This document shows positions 24,732-32,833 of a stretch of DNA of 64,000 bases, one piece after another. Every line of letters begins with the position of its first letter. Positions within the stretch are counted from its first letter, which is position 1. A program made the translations under genes and the position numbers. Below the pieces are notes generated by a model that worked only from the letters and a program-made list of their open reading frames with translations, had not been told where the DNA came from and made no database searches. This stretch comes from Saprospiraceae bacterium (GTDB lineage Bacteria > Bacteroidota > Bacteroidia > Chitinophagales > Saprospiraceae), in NCBI GenBank assembly GCA_016714985.1, contig JADKBS010000034.1:1-64000 (forward strand), read 5' to 3'.

Positions 24732-27700
24732 TCATGCCCTTCCACCAAACCGCTCCTTCACCCTGTCCACCAAATAATACATCATCGGCACCAAATACAC
24801 CGTCAATATCAGCGAGGAAAGCAGGCCACCGATGATGACCCAAGCCAAGCCGTTTTTCCATTCGCTGGCGGTGCCCTTTTGCCAAGGCGATGGGCAACAT
24901 TCCGATAGCCATTGCCAAAGTGGTCATCAAAATCGGGCGCATCCGCTCTTTGCCAGCTTGTATCAATGCTGCACGATAATGCAAGCCTTCGGCTTTGAGT
25001 TGGTTGGTGAAATCCACAATCAAGATGGCGTTTTTCGTCACCAAGCCCATGAGCATTATCAAACCCAAAAGGGCGAACAGGCTTAAATTATTGAGGGATA
25101 GGTTCAGCGCCAAAAACGCACCGATTGCCGCCACGGGTATCGAAAACAGCGCAACAAAAGGATACACAAAACTATCGTACAAAGCGACCATAATCAGGTA
25201 TATCAACAAAAACGAAATCGCCAGCACGCTCCCCAATGCCCCAAAACTGTCGTTCTGCCTTTTGATGTCGCTTCCCCAAGTGAGGCTAATGCCTTCGGGC
25301 AAAGGGTTTTCTTTGAGGTAAGCCACCACATCGTCCGCCACCGTACCCGAAGGTCTGCCCAAAGCATCGGCAGTGAGGGTGATAGCGGGCTGTCGGTCTT
25401 TGCGTTCCAGAAGTGAGGGCGTGCGGTCTTTTACGACTTTGGCAAATTGAACCACCTGCACGGGCATGCCCATTGGATTTAGGATGTTTAGGCGGCTTAC
25501 GTCCTCATAATTTTGGCGGTCAAAATCTGCCAGCCATATTCTGATAGGGTACTCTGTTCCGTTCTCCGTGAGGCTGGCATCGTCGTTTCCCGTAAATGCG
25601 ATTCGGAGGTTTTGCCCCGTGTATGCGGTGTTCAAGCCCAAGCGTTGCATCCGGTCTTTGTCCGGCAAAACCTGGTATTCGGGGCTGCCTTCCTCTACTG
25701 ACAATTGCACGTTGTCGGCGCCGGGGATGCCTTGCACCACTTCTTTGAGCAGCTTGCCAGTCTCCATGACCTGCTTCAAATCGCTGCCGCTCAACGTCAT
25801 TTCCACAGGGGCAGAACGGGGCACCAAGCCCAATGTCGCCATTGAAAAACGGATGTTGGGATATTGTTTTTGCAAGCCATTGCGGAGGCGCAACATGAAG
25901 TCTTCCGTTCTCAAATTTTGCAGTTCTTTTTTATCCTTCAACTGTACCGTAAATTCCGTTTTATAGGACACACCCACGCCCAAACTGCCGATGCCCGTGC
26001 TCGGCCCGCCCACGTTGCTGAACAGGGTTTTTACCTCGGCTTGTGCCAAAATATGCTTTTCTATTTCCCTTGAAACGGCATCATTGCGTTGAATGGAAGT
26101 GCTTTTATCAAACTCCAAGGCAAAGCGGAATTTTCCCTGGTCGCCCGTCGAAATCAACTCCTTGCCGATGATGCCCTGTTTCATCACGCCCAGCGTCATG
26201 GCAAAAAGTGCGAGTACGATGCCCGTAAAAACCAATTTATGATTCAGCACCCAATCCAGTTGCCTGCCATACCACTCGATGAAACGGTGCAATATTTTTT
26301 CAAAACCAATCAAAAAGCGGTTGAAAAAATTGGTCGGCTGCAAATCCTCTTTTTTGCCGATGCGGGAAGCCAGCCACGGCGTGAGCGTGAAACCGACCAA
26401 TAAACTGGTCAACGTGGACGTGATGACCACCACCGAAAACTGTTTCAGCATATCCGCCACAAACACCTGCAAGAACAAAATTGGCAGGAATACCACCACG
26501 TCCACCAGCGTGATGGACAATGCCGAAAAGCCGATTTCCATCCGCCCGTCCAAAGCTGCTTTTCGCTTTTCCTTGCCCATGTCCAAGTGCCGCTGGATAT
26601 TTTCCAAAACCACCACCGCATCGTCCACGAGGATGCCAATAATCAGCGACATGGCCAAAAGCGTCATCAGGTTGAGCGTGTAGCCGAGTATCCACATGAC
26701 CGCAAAAGCGGTAATCAGCGAGGTCGGAATGGCTACTATGACGATGAATGAATTTCTGAAACTGCGCAAAAACAAGAGCATCACCAAGGACACTAGGATG
26801 ACTGCCAACATCAAATCCACCACCACGCTGTCCACGGCGGCAATGGTGTTGTCGGTGCTATCGTCGGCTATTGCGAACTTTATCCCATGTTGGGCATTTT
26901 GCTTCTCAATTTTTTCAAATGCGCTGCGCACCGCTTTCGAGACGTCCACAGCGTTTGCATCCCCTTGTTTTTTTAGCAAAAGCCCGATGCCGTTTTTGCC
27001 GTTGAAACGGCTCACCGAAGTCACCTCCCGGATGCCGTCCGCCACTTCCGCCACGTCTTTCAGGTAAACCGGGCTGTTGGGCATGGGCATGGCTACCTGT
27101 ACGCTGCGCAACTGGTCGAGCGTGTTGAACTTGCCGACCAATCGCACCGAATTGGTTTCGGTATCGGTTCGCACGTTCCCTGCGGGCAAATCCAGGCCCG
27201 CACGGTTGATGGCATCTACTACCTGCAACAGCGAAACCCGATAGTAATTCAGTTTTTCCTGGTTGATTTTGACCTGTATTTCCCGCTCTTCGCCGCCCAA
27301 CAGGGTGATTTCCGCCACGCCTTTCAATTGCTGTATTTGCGGCAAGTACTCGTCTTTCATTTTTTGATAAAACCCGGGGGCGGGCAAATCGCTCGTGGCG
27401 CTCACCGACATAATCGGCAAATCATTGGGGGAGACCTTGCTCATCACGGGGCTTAATATATCGGCGGGCAAATCCTTTCGTATATTGTCTATATAACGTT
27501 GGGCATCCTGCATGGCTTGGTCGAGGTCGGTGCCGTAATTCAGGTTGGCGATGATGACCGAGGCATTGGGCAAGGATTTGGTGACCAAATAATCCACGCC
27601 TTCCAGGTTGGACAATGCATCCTCGATTTTTCGGGAAACAGAGGTTTCCACCTCATCGGGTGTTGCGCCTGGATAGCCCGTGCGGATGACGACAACGGGT

Positions 27701-27825
27701 TGGTTGAAATCGGGCATCAATTCGTAACTCAAATTTTTGTAACCAATGATGCCGAGTAGCGCAAACACGCTGAACAACACGATAATCAGCGAAGGACGAT
27801 TGATGGATATTTCCGTGATATTCAT
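24732..27825 (-). CDS. RND efflux pump inner-membrane transporter, frameshifted near the end
   Basis: An AcrB/MdtB-type transporter of about 1030 residues: N-terminal SINRPSLIIVLFSVFALLG, porter domain PGATPDEVETSVSRKIEDAL, and central helices with GILVDDAVVVLENIQRHLD (helix 4, proton relay Asp pair). The last 50 codons are in another frame. At CCCTTTT (24874-24880) one base is extra, and the restored frame reads GTASEWKNGLAWVIIGGLLS to a stop at 24732. Without this correction the frame runs on to 24433 through the neighbouring gene, which is false. It is the last gene of the TetR-led operon and forms a tripartite pump with the adaptor and TolC-like genes upstream. Confidence 0.9.
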
Positions 27826-27831
27826 AGCCGA

Positions 27832-28680
27832 TTAGTTTTTGGTGGTTAATGCTATTTTTCCAAACATCCCCGCCCTAAGCGCATGATTTGAAATATTTTT
27901 GACCGTAAATTGAATGGGAAAACTATTGCCCATATTGGCTTTGCTCGCTATCAGGCTGACCTTGCCCATGATTTTATTATTGGGAAAAACGTCTGCGACA
28001 ATTTCATGGCTTTGTCCGGTTTTGAAATATTTCAAATCGTTTTCGGGCACGTTTATGGTGAATTTCAATTGCCCAATATCAAGGATATGCAACAGCGGAA
28101 CGCCCGGTGCCGCAAAGCCGCCTACTTCATTTAATTTACCATAAACAATTCCATTGAAAGGGGCTTTGATACTGGTTTTATTGATTTGCTCCTTAATGGT
28201 CGCCCGCTGAACTTGGGCGGATTTCAATCCCAATTGGGCTTTTTCCAACTGAACGCCCTGCACCGCATCGGCTTTTGCCAAAATGGAATAGCGGTTCACA
28301 TCAGCCGTCAAGCCCTCGATTTGTACGTCCACCGATTGCAATTGCAGTTGCAAAAGCGCATCGTCCAATCGCACGAGGGTTTGCCCTTTGGTCACAATGC
28401 TACCCGCATCTACGGTGATTAGGTTGATTTTGCCTTGTGTTTCTGCGCTGATTTTGGTTTCCCGAAAAGGCTCAAAACTGCCCGTGAAAACAAGGGTGCC
28501 CGCATCGGCTGGTGGTGTTGACGAAGCGGTATTGTCAATCAAATCAGGCGTTTCCGTTGGGTTGTGGTGATATACACGCTCTTCAGCGGTGGCTTTGTTC
28601 TTTTTTAGTTTGAACGCGATGCCGCCGAAAATGCCAATCAAAATGATGGCGGTCAATAAGTAGAACAGTATCTTTTTCAT
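27832..28680 (-). CDS. RND efflux periplasmic adaptor (membrane fusion protein)
   Basis: The 282-residue adaptor has one N-terminal membrane anchor (MKKILFYLLTAIILIGIFGG), a lipoyl half-motif ISAETQGKINLITVDAGSIV, a coiled-coil hairpin (residues about 110-165, LQSVDVQIEGLTADVNRYS), the second lipoyl half IKAPFNGIVYGKLNEVGG and a beta-barrel end. It bridges the RND transporter 6 bases downstream and the TolC-like channel 3 bases upstream. The hairpin is short, as in many Bacteroidota adaptors. Confidence 0.9.
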   Translation of the reverse strand: MKKILFYLLTAIILIGIFGGIAFKLKKNKATAEERVYHHNPTETPDLIDNTASSTPPADAGTLVFTGSFEPFRETKISAETQGKINLITVDAGSIVTKGQTLVRLDDALLQLQLQSVDVQIEGLTADVNRYSILAKADAVQGVQLEKAQLGLKSAQVQRATIKEQINKTSIKAPFNGIVYGKLNEVGGFAAPGVPLLHILDIGQLKFTINVPENDLKYFKTGQSHEIVADVFPNNKIMGKVSLIASKANMGNSFPIQFTVKNISNHALRAGMFGKIALTTKN

Positions 28681-28683
28681 TGT

Positions 28684-30003
28684 TTAGTTTTTGATTGAAC
28701 CAGAAGCTTTTTTCAGTTCCAAATCGGCTTTCAAATACTCGACAAGGGCATTGAGGTAATTGGTTTGTGCTTCTCGCAAAGCATTGTCCGCCAATAAAAT
28801 ATCGGCAATGGTCGCCATGCCCTGTTGCTGTTGCACGAGCGTTTGCTGAAAGACCGAATTGGCCAATATGATTTGTTGCTGCGTGGCTGGGACATTTCCC
28901 TGGGCGGTATTTTTTTGCAAAATGGCGTTGGCAATTTGCAGGTCGTACTGCGCCTGAACCTGTTCGGATTGCAGGCGATTGCCCGTTATTTCGACCTCTT
29001 TTTGTGCGATTTTAAAATGGGTGGTTCTGTTCCAAATCGGGTACGTCGCCTGTGCGCCAATAAAGCCGATTGGAAATACTTTGAAAAATGGGTCGGGCTG
29101 TTTGAAGTACCCAAAACCCGTCAAACCATAATTGGCTACAATGGAAACGGTGGGCAATTTTGATTTTCTCAGCAAATCCAATTCGTTCAACAAAAGGCGG
29201 TTTTGTACCTGCACCATGCGGGCATCCACCGACGGCGAAACGGGATAATCCGCCCGGCTTTCATGTTCGATGTTCTTTGGAACGGACAGCGGCGCACTCA
29301 AATCCTTGCCCATGAAAAAATTCAGCCCGTTGAGCACCTGCGCCAGTTTGCCGTCCAACTGCGAGCGTTGGGATTGCAGTTGCGCTTGTTGGAGTTGGAT
29401 TTTGCTTACGTCCGTTCCTTTTGCCAAGCCCTGTTGTCGCAGCAATTGCATGTTGTTCAAAAGCCGCTGCACATTGACCAAATTACTGTCCACGAAAAGT
29501 ATTTGGTGCTGCAATATTTGGGCATTGTAATACAAATTAGTCACTTCAAATATGACCTGTTCTTCGCTTTTCTCAACTTGTAAACCGCCCATTTCCGCAG
29601 CAATTTCCGCCCCTTTGATGCCCGCTTTGATTTGCGGATTGTAAACCGGCATCGCCAATTGCAGGTTTGCACCGAGGTTGTGCGGCACGCCGAATTGCGC
29701 CTCTTTAAATTGCCCTTCTGGTGCTGTTGGATTAAATGTTGACAAAGGCATTAACTGGAAAGGCAGATTGGTGAAATATTTATAATCCGCCGATGCCGTC
29801 GCCTTTGGCAAAAGGTTCGACTTCGCCTCTTGTTGCCGCAGTTCATTCAGCCCGAGGATATTCCTGCCGACTAGCAGGCTTTTGTTGTTGAGCAAAGCCG
29901 TTTCGACGCATTGGCCGAGGCTCATGGCCTGAGGCTGTGCGGATAGAACGGTTATGGACGCCAAGGCAAAAACAACCAATGTCGTTGTGAGGATATTTTT
30001 CAT
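28684..30003 (-). CDS. TolC-family outer membrane efflux protein
   Basis: A 439-residue protein with a signal peptide (MKNILTTTLVVFALASITVL) and the TolC order: start SLGQCVETALLNNKSLLVGR, two repeats each with long helices, and ends DILLADNALREAQTNYLNAL. It forms the outer-membrane duct of the tripartite pump. It follows a cupin gene by 41 bases and precedes the adaptor by 3 bases, in the TetR-controlled operon. Confidence 0.9.
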   Translation of the reverse strand: MKNILTTTLVVFALASITVLSAQPQAMSLGQCVETALLNNKSLLVGRNILGLNELRQQEAKSNLLPKATASADYKYFTNLPFQLMPLSTFNPTAPEGQFKEAQFGVPHNLGANLQLAMPVYNPQIKAGIKGAEIAAEMGGLQVEKSEEQVIFEVTNLYYNAQILQHQILFVDSNLVNVQRLLNNMQLLRQQGLAKGTDVSKIQLQQAQLQSQRSQLDGKLAQVLNGLNFFMGKDLSAPLSVPKNIEHESRADYPVSPSVDARMVQVQNRLLLNELDLLRKSKLPTVSIVANYGLTGFGYFKQPDPFFKVFPIGFIGAQATYPIWNRTTHFKIAQKEVEITGNRLQSEQVQAQYDLQIANAILQKNTAQGNVPATQQQIILANSVFQQTLVQQQQGMATIADILLADNALREAQTNYLNALVEYLKADLELKKASGSIKN

Positions 30004-30044
30004 AAAAATTGCGTCAGGTTGCTGAGTATAAAAATCAAGATTGC

Positions 30045-30332
30045 TTATTGAATAAGAAGCAGCACAGCGTCATCCAGCCCGGTGAGCTTATGGGTGGTAT
30101 GAGCGGGTATCTTCACGAAGTCCAAGGGCTGGCCAAGCGACTCCCATCGTCCTTCCTCATCGTAAGCCACACTGCCCGACAGCAGCACGAGCAGTGCATC
30201 GGTCATGCTCTGGTGTTCCTTCAGTACAGCGCCTTTTTTAATATTGATTAGCGTGGCGGAGGCTGTGGCCTTCAGCACGTTTTTGGTGGACACACCTTTT
30301 TCGGTCGATGCAAAAAGTTCGAGTAGGTTCAT
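30045..30332 (-). CDS. Small cupin-like protein
   Basis: The 95-residue protein has a single cupin-like barrel: ATLINIKKGAVLKEHQSMTD, then VLLSGSVAYDEEGRWE and VKIPAHTTHKLTGLDDAVLL. The paired histidine (KEHQS) and PAHTTH segments are at the usual metal-binding positions. It could bind a metal or small ligand. Its start overlaps the lipoprotein gene stop by 4 bases. In an NO-linked efflux operon it might serve detoxification, but nothing more can be said. Confidence 0.65.
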   Translation of the reverse strand: MNLLELFASTEKGVSTKNVLKATASATLINIKKGAVLKEHQSMTDALLVLLSGSVAYDEEGRWESLGQPLDFVKIPAHTTHKLTGLDDAVLLLIQ

Positions 30333-30748
30333 TGAAAATAGGTTTGGTAAGTGGAAAGATGTTGTTTCAATTGGCTGATGGCAGCTTCGCTTTCCGTCGC
30401 TGGCCCTTCTCCGATTTTTTCAAAAAGCGGCTTCATGGGCAGCAGGTAGTTGTGCAGTTGGTTGTGCCCCTCGCCCGTCATGGTGCAGGCTTTGAAGATG
30501 CCCTGAAAGGCTGCCTCCAGTTCTTCCTGCAAGGACTCACGACTGGCATCATCGGCGGTTTTGCCCTCGTATTTTGCGAGGATTGCCTGCATCTCGGCAA
30601 TGCCGGAACTTGTTTCAGGGTTAGCTTGCCAGGGCTGCCCATTGTCGAGCACGAGCGGGGGTATGTCGCCGCCGCTGTGGTTGTGGCCACCGCAGGACTG
30701 TAGGAGGAACGGAAGGGCCAAAAGGAGGAAAAACGGTGCTTTTTTCAT
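30329..30748 (-). CDS. Lipoprotein with conserved CTMTGEGH segment
   Basis: A 139-residue lipoprotein (LLALPFLLQSCGGHNHSGGD, lipobox L-L-Q-S-C) with a histidine-rich start after the lipid cysteine. Its helical core ends in a segment FKACTMTGEGHNQLHNYLLP that I remember as a conserved block in uncharacterised Bacteroidota proteins. The Cys and His residues could bind copper or haem. It lies 4 bases overlapping the cupin gene and 6 bases after the TetR gene, in the efflux operon. Confidence 0.6.
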   Translation of the reverse strand: MKKAPFFLLLALPFLLQSCGGHNHSGGDIPPLVLDNGQPWQANPETSSGIAEMQAILAKYEGKTADDASRESLQEELEAAFQGIFKACTMTGEGHNQLHNYLLPMKPLFEKIGEGPATESEAAISQLKQHLSTYQTYFQ

Positions 30749-30754
30749 GTTGCA

Positions 30755-31342
30755 TTATTTTTTTGAAATGAGGGAAATGAGGTAGCCGATATGTTTTTGC
30801 CCTTCGGCTTTCACGTCAAAGCTGAGACCGGAAATATGCCACCGGAGCATCAACAAGCGGAAGGAGCCAAGCAATATATGGGTCAGCTCTGCGGCTGGTA
30901 CGTCATCGGTGAAAGCTCCGTCCCGTTGTCCATCTGCTACAATGCCTCCTATCGTATCCCGCATGAGTGAGATTAGTTGTAGGATGCCAGCATTGACGGA
31001 AGGGCTATAGGCCAACATCCCTTCCGAAAAAACTGCCGTCAAGAAATGGGGATTGTCACAGAGGAATTCGAGTTGGCTCTTGAAGAGCAGCCGCAGCCGC
31101 TCGCCAGCCTGCTCGCTTTGGGATGCATTGACCGCAGCCAGCCTTTCAGAAATCACCCCGTGCAAGTATTGGAGCAATGCAGCAATGATTTCCTCCTTGC
31201 TGCTGTAATGACGATAAAGGGCAGATTCGGCAAAGCCTACCTTCATCGCAAGGTTCTTGGTGGTCAGGCCACCGATGCCCCGCTCGCTGAGCAGCGCACC
31301 GGCCGCAGTCAAGATTTCGAGCTTGCGTTCATTGATATCCAT
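30755..31342 (-). CDS. TetR-family regulator of the efflux operon
   Basis: The 195-residue protein has a TetR DNA-binding domain (ILTAAGALLSERGIGGLTTK, then VGFAESALYRHYSSKEEII) and a helical ligand domain. ATG at 31342 (MDINERKLEILT) follows the stop of the membrane gene upstream by one base. The TTG at 31351 is a weaker choice. It probably binds the palindrome AGTGAATATTCACT at 31848-31861 upstream of the operon, and would regulate its own operon. The ligand is unknown; efflux substrates are likely. Confidence 0.85.
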   Translation of the reverse strand: MDINERKLEILTAAGALLSERGIGGLTTKNLAMKVGFAESALYRHYSSKEEIIAALLQYLHGVISERLAAVNASQSEQAGERLRLLFKSQLEFLCDNPHFLTAVFSEGMLAYSPSVNAGILQLISLMRDTIGGIVADGQRDGAFTDDVPAAELTHILLGSFRLLMLRWHISGLSFDVKAEGQKHIGYLISLISKK

Positions 31343-31343
31343 A

Positions 31344-31751
31344 TTATGCAACTTGTTTCAGGTTGAAAAACGAGATGCCCAGCCAAAGCACGGCAGTGGT
31401 CATGGAGGCGGCACCAATCAGCACGAATACGGGCGGTGCTCCCAAATAGACTTCTGCGAGGATGCCCAGCGGCATCAACATTCCCGTCAATGCGAGCCAC
31501 CCAATGATTTTGGCCTTTTGGATGCGTTCGCCAAAGTGCAGCAGCAAGTAGCCGATGACGATGTTCAGGAAAGCAAACAGGTTGCCATGCACGTGTGCCA
31601 GCCTCGACTCAAAATGCCTGCCTGTTGTGTACTGCGCAATCCATTCTTCTTTGCCTGGTGCGAAATCACGCAGGTAGATAAGCAGGAAGCCGTAAGCCAT
31701 GAAGAAGCCCATGAGGAGGAAGCCGGTCGAAAGATTGTTCTTGCCTGTCAT
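31344..31751 (-). CDS. Small four-helix membrane protein heading the efflux operon
   Basis: A 135-residue membrane protein with four predicted helices (FLLMGFFMAYGFLLIYL, VHGNLFAFLNIVIGYLLL, WLALTGMLMPLGILAEVYL, VFVLIGAASMTTAVLWLGIS). Histidines lie at the end of the first loop (RHFESRLAHVHGN). I do not know the family. It is the first gene of the TetR-RND operon, only 2 bases before the TetR gene, and is therefore subject to the same operator. Loop histidines could bind haem, which is speculation. Confidence 0.7.
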   Translation of the reverse strand: MTGKNNLSTGFLLMGFFMAYGFLLIYLRDFAPGKEEWIAQYTTGRHFESRLAHVHGNLFAFLNIVIGYLLLHFGERIQKAKIIGWLALTGMLMPLGILAEVYLGAPPVFVLIGAASMTTAVLWLGISFFNLKQVA

Positions 31752-31847
31752 TTTGATTGTTTTTAGCGCTTAGGAGAGTGGGGCTTGGGAACAAATTGGA
31801 TTCGTTCACAAACTTTCACGCTGCTAAAAAGTGAGTAAAATAAAGTA

Positions 31848-31871
31848 AGTGAATATTCACTCACAAATATA
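31848..31871 (-). promoter_or_regulatory. TetR-type operator and -7 box of the efflux operon
   Basis: AGTGAATATTCACT (31848-31861) is a perfect 14-base palindrome. Just upstream on the minus strand is TATATTTG (read on the reverse strand from 31871 to 31864), a perfect Bacteroidota -7 box. The operator would cover the start point of transcription of the operon beginning with the gene at 31751. The dyad has the TGAA...TTCA core usual for TetR/AcrR-type sites. Confidence 0.65.
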
Positions 31872-32043
31872 GCTAAGAAGAATAGGCTCCTCGCAGTGAT
31901 ATTGGTCACCTAAGCCATTGAAATTTTAGAAGATTAAAAATAGCTTCGACGACGATTGCTTGTCGCCATTTCCAGCCAAGTGCTTAGAATAGCATTAAAA
32001 GCCCACAATTTTTCTTTACAATAAAAATCTTTGGCGTAGTTTT

Positions 32044-32059
32044 GGGACAAAATTGTCTT
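32044..32059 (+). promoter_or_regulatory. Candidate NO-responsive operator before Rrf2 copy 2
   Basis: GGGACAAAATTGTCTT contains GACAA and TTGTC arms around AA and matches 11 of 16 bases of the best shared dyad. It lies 17 bases before the start codon of the second Rrf2 gene, so that gene is probably autoregulated. This gap (31752-32076) holds nothing else except the TetR operator. Confidence 0.45.
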
Positions 32060-32076
32060 AAATATAAAATCGAGCC

Positions 32077-32514
32077 TTGAGAGTACTTTCAAAAGCCACT
32101 GTTTATGGATTGCGGGCGCTGGTTTACATGGCATCTGAAAGGGAGCGGACGGGCTACGTGAGCATCGGCGAGATTTCCGAAAGACTGAACATCTCTTTCC
32201 ATTTCCTTACAAAAACCTTTCAAACACTGACCCAGCACGGCATCCTCGAATCGTACCGGGGGCCGAACGGCGGCGTGGCGCTGACGAAGCCTGCCGACCA
32301 GCTATTTTTGACAGACATTGTTCACGTCCTCGAAGGAGTGGACTTTTTTGACAAATGCCTCTTGGGCTTGCCCGGCTGCGGTACATTTGCGCCCTGCCCC
32401 GTCCACGACTTCTGGAAGGCGGCTAAGGAGGCCATGAAAAACGAGTTTGACAACACCTCCCTCGCCGAACTGGGCGAGAAGGTGACAGACGATAGGTTTC
32501 GCCTCGTGGCGTGA
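32077..32514 (+). CDS. Rrf2-family regulator (NsrR-like), copy 2
   Basis: The 145-residue protein uses a TTG start at 32077 (read as MRVLSKATVYGLRALVYMA); there is no ATG close by, and the helix at the N-terminus is conserved in Rrf2 proteins. It has the helix-turn-helix IGEISERLNISFHFLTKTFQ, wing YRGPNGGVAL and cysteines C-x6-C-x5-C (KCLLGLPGCGTFAPCPVHDF), so it is likely an iron-sulfur NO or redox sensor. It is the nearest regulator to the Nod-like gene, which starts 320 bases downstream in the same direction. Confidence 0.85.
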   Translation: MRVLSKATVYGLRALVYMASERERTGYVSIGEISERLNISFHFLTKTFQTLTQHGILESYRGPNGGVALTKPADQLFLTDIVHVLEGVDFFDKCLLGLPGCGTFAPCPVHDFWKAAKEAMKNEFDNTSLAELGEKVTDDRFRLVA

Positions 32515-32534
32515 CTTTTTTTTGGAATAATTTT

Positions 32535-32550
32535 AGGATAAAAGACTCTT
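32535..32550 (+). promoter_or_regulatory. Candidate NO-responsive operator upstream of the Nod-like gene
   Basis: AGGATAAAAGACTCTT has the complete left half AGGATAAA and a T-C-T-T end, matching 11 of 16 bases of the best shared dyad. It lies about 280 bases before the Nod-like start. The 32515-32833 gap also holds an imperfect hairpin (32681-32740) and a 28-codon open frame (32585-32671) that I do not call a gene. Confidence 0.4.
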
Positions 32551-32680
32551 TATTTCTTTTTTTAATCACCTAATATCAGTCCACATGACGGCCAAGTTCA
32601 TCTTCCAAGCGCTGCCCGACAACTTGCCAATCGGTTTCCTGATGGCCTCCAATTTCATCCAAGCATGGTGAAGTAGCAGC

Positions 32681-32740
32681 TAAGGGTTTGCGCAAGAATA
32701 AATTTCCAGTAGTGGGAAGTTATCCTTGCGCAAACCCTAA
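32681..32740. repeat. Long imperfect hairpin upstream of the Nod-like gene
   Basis: TAAGGGTTTGCGCAAGAATA (start of the left arm, 32681-32700, continuing to 32707) faces TATCCTTGCGCAAACCCTAA (end of the right arm, 32721-32740, beginning at 32714). The about 27-base arms pair with three or four mismatches across a short AGTAGT loop, so the RNA leader of the Nod-like gene could fold strongly here. The element has no T-tract, and it sits about 95 bases before the start codon. Confidence 0.6.
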
Positions 32741-32833
32741 AACTCACCTCTATCACATCCGGCACCATCCCTTCAAATTTTGCCAACCACGGTAGGCCCT
32801 GCCGCCTGGGGTTGGCCTGAAATCCCTTTGCAC

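Noticed and set aside
32585..32671. 28-residue small gene in the Nod-like leader
   Set aside because: No overlap, ribosome site or known family. It could be a chance frame in a 320-base leader.
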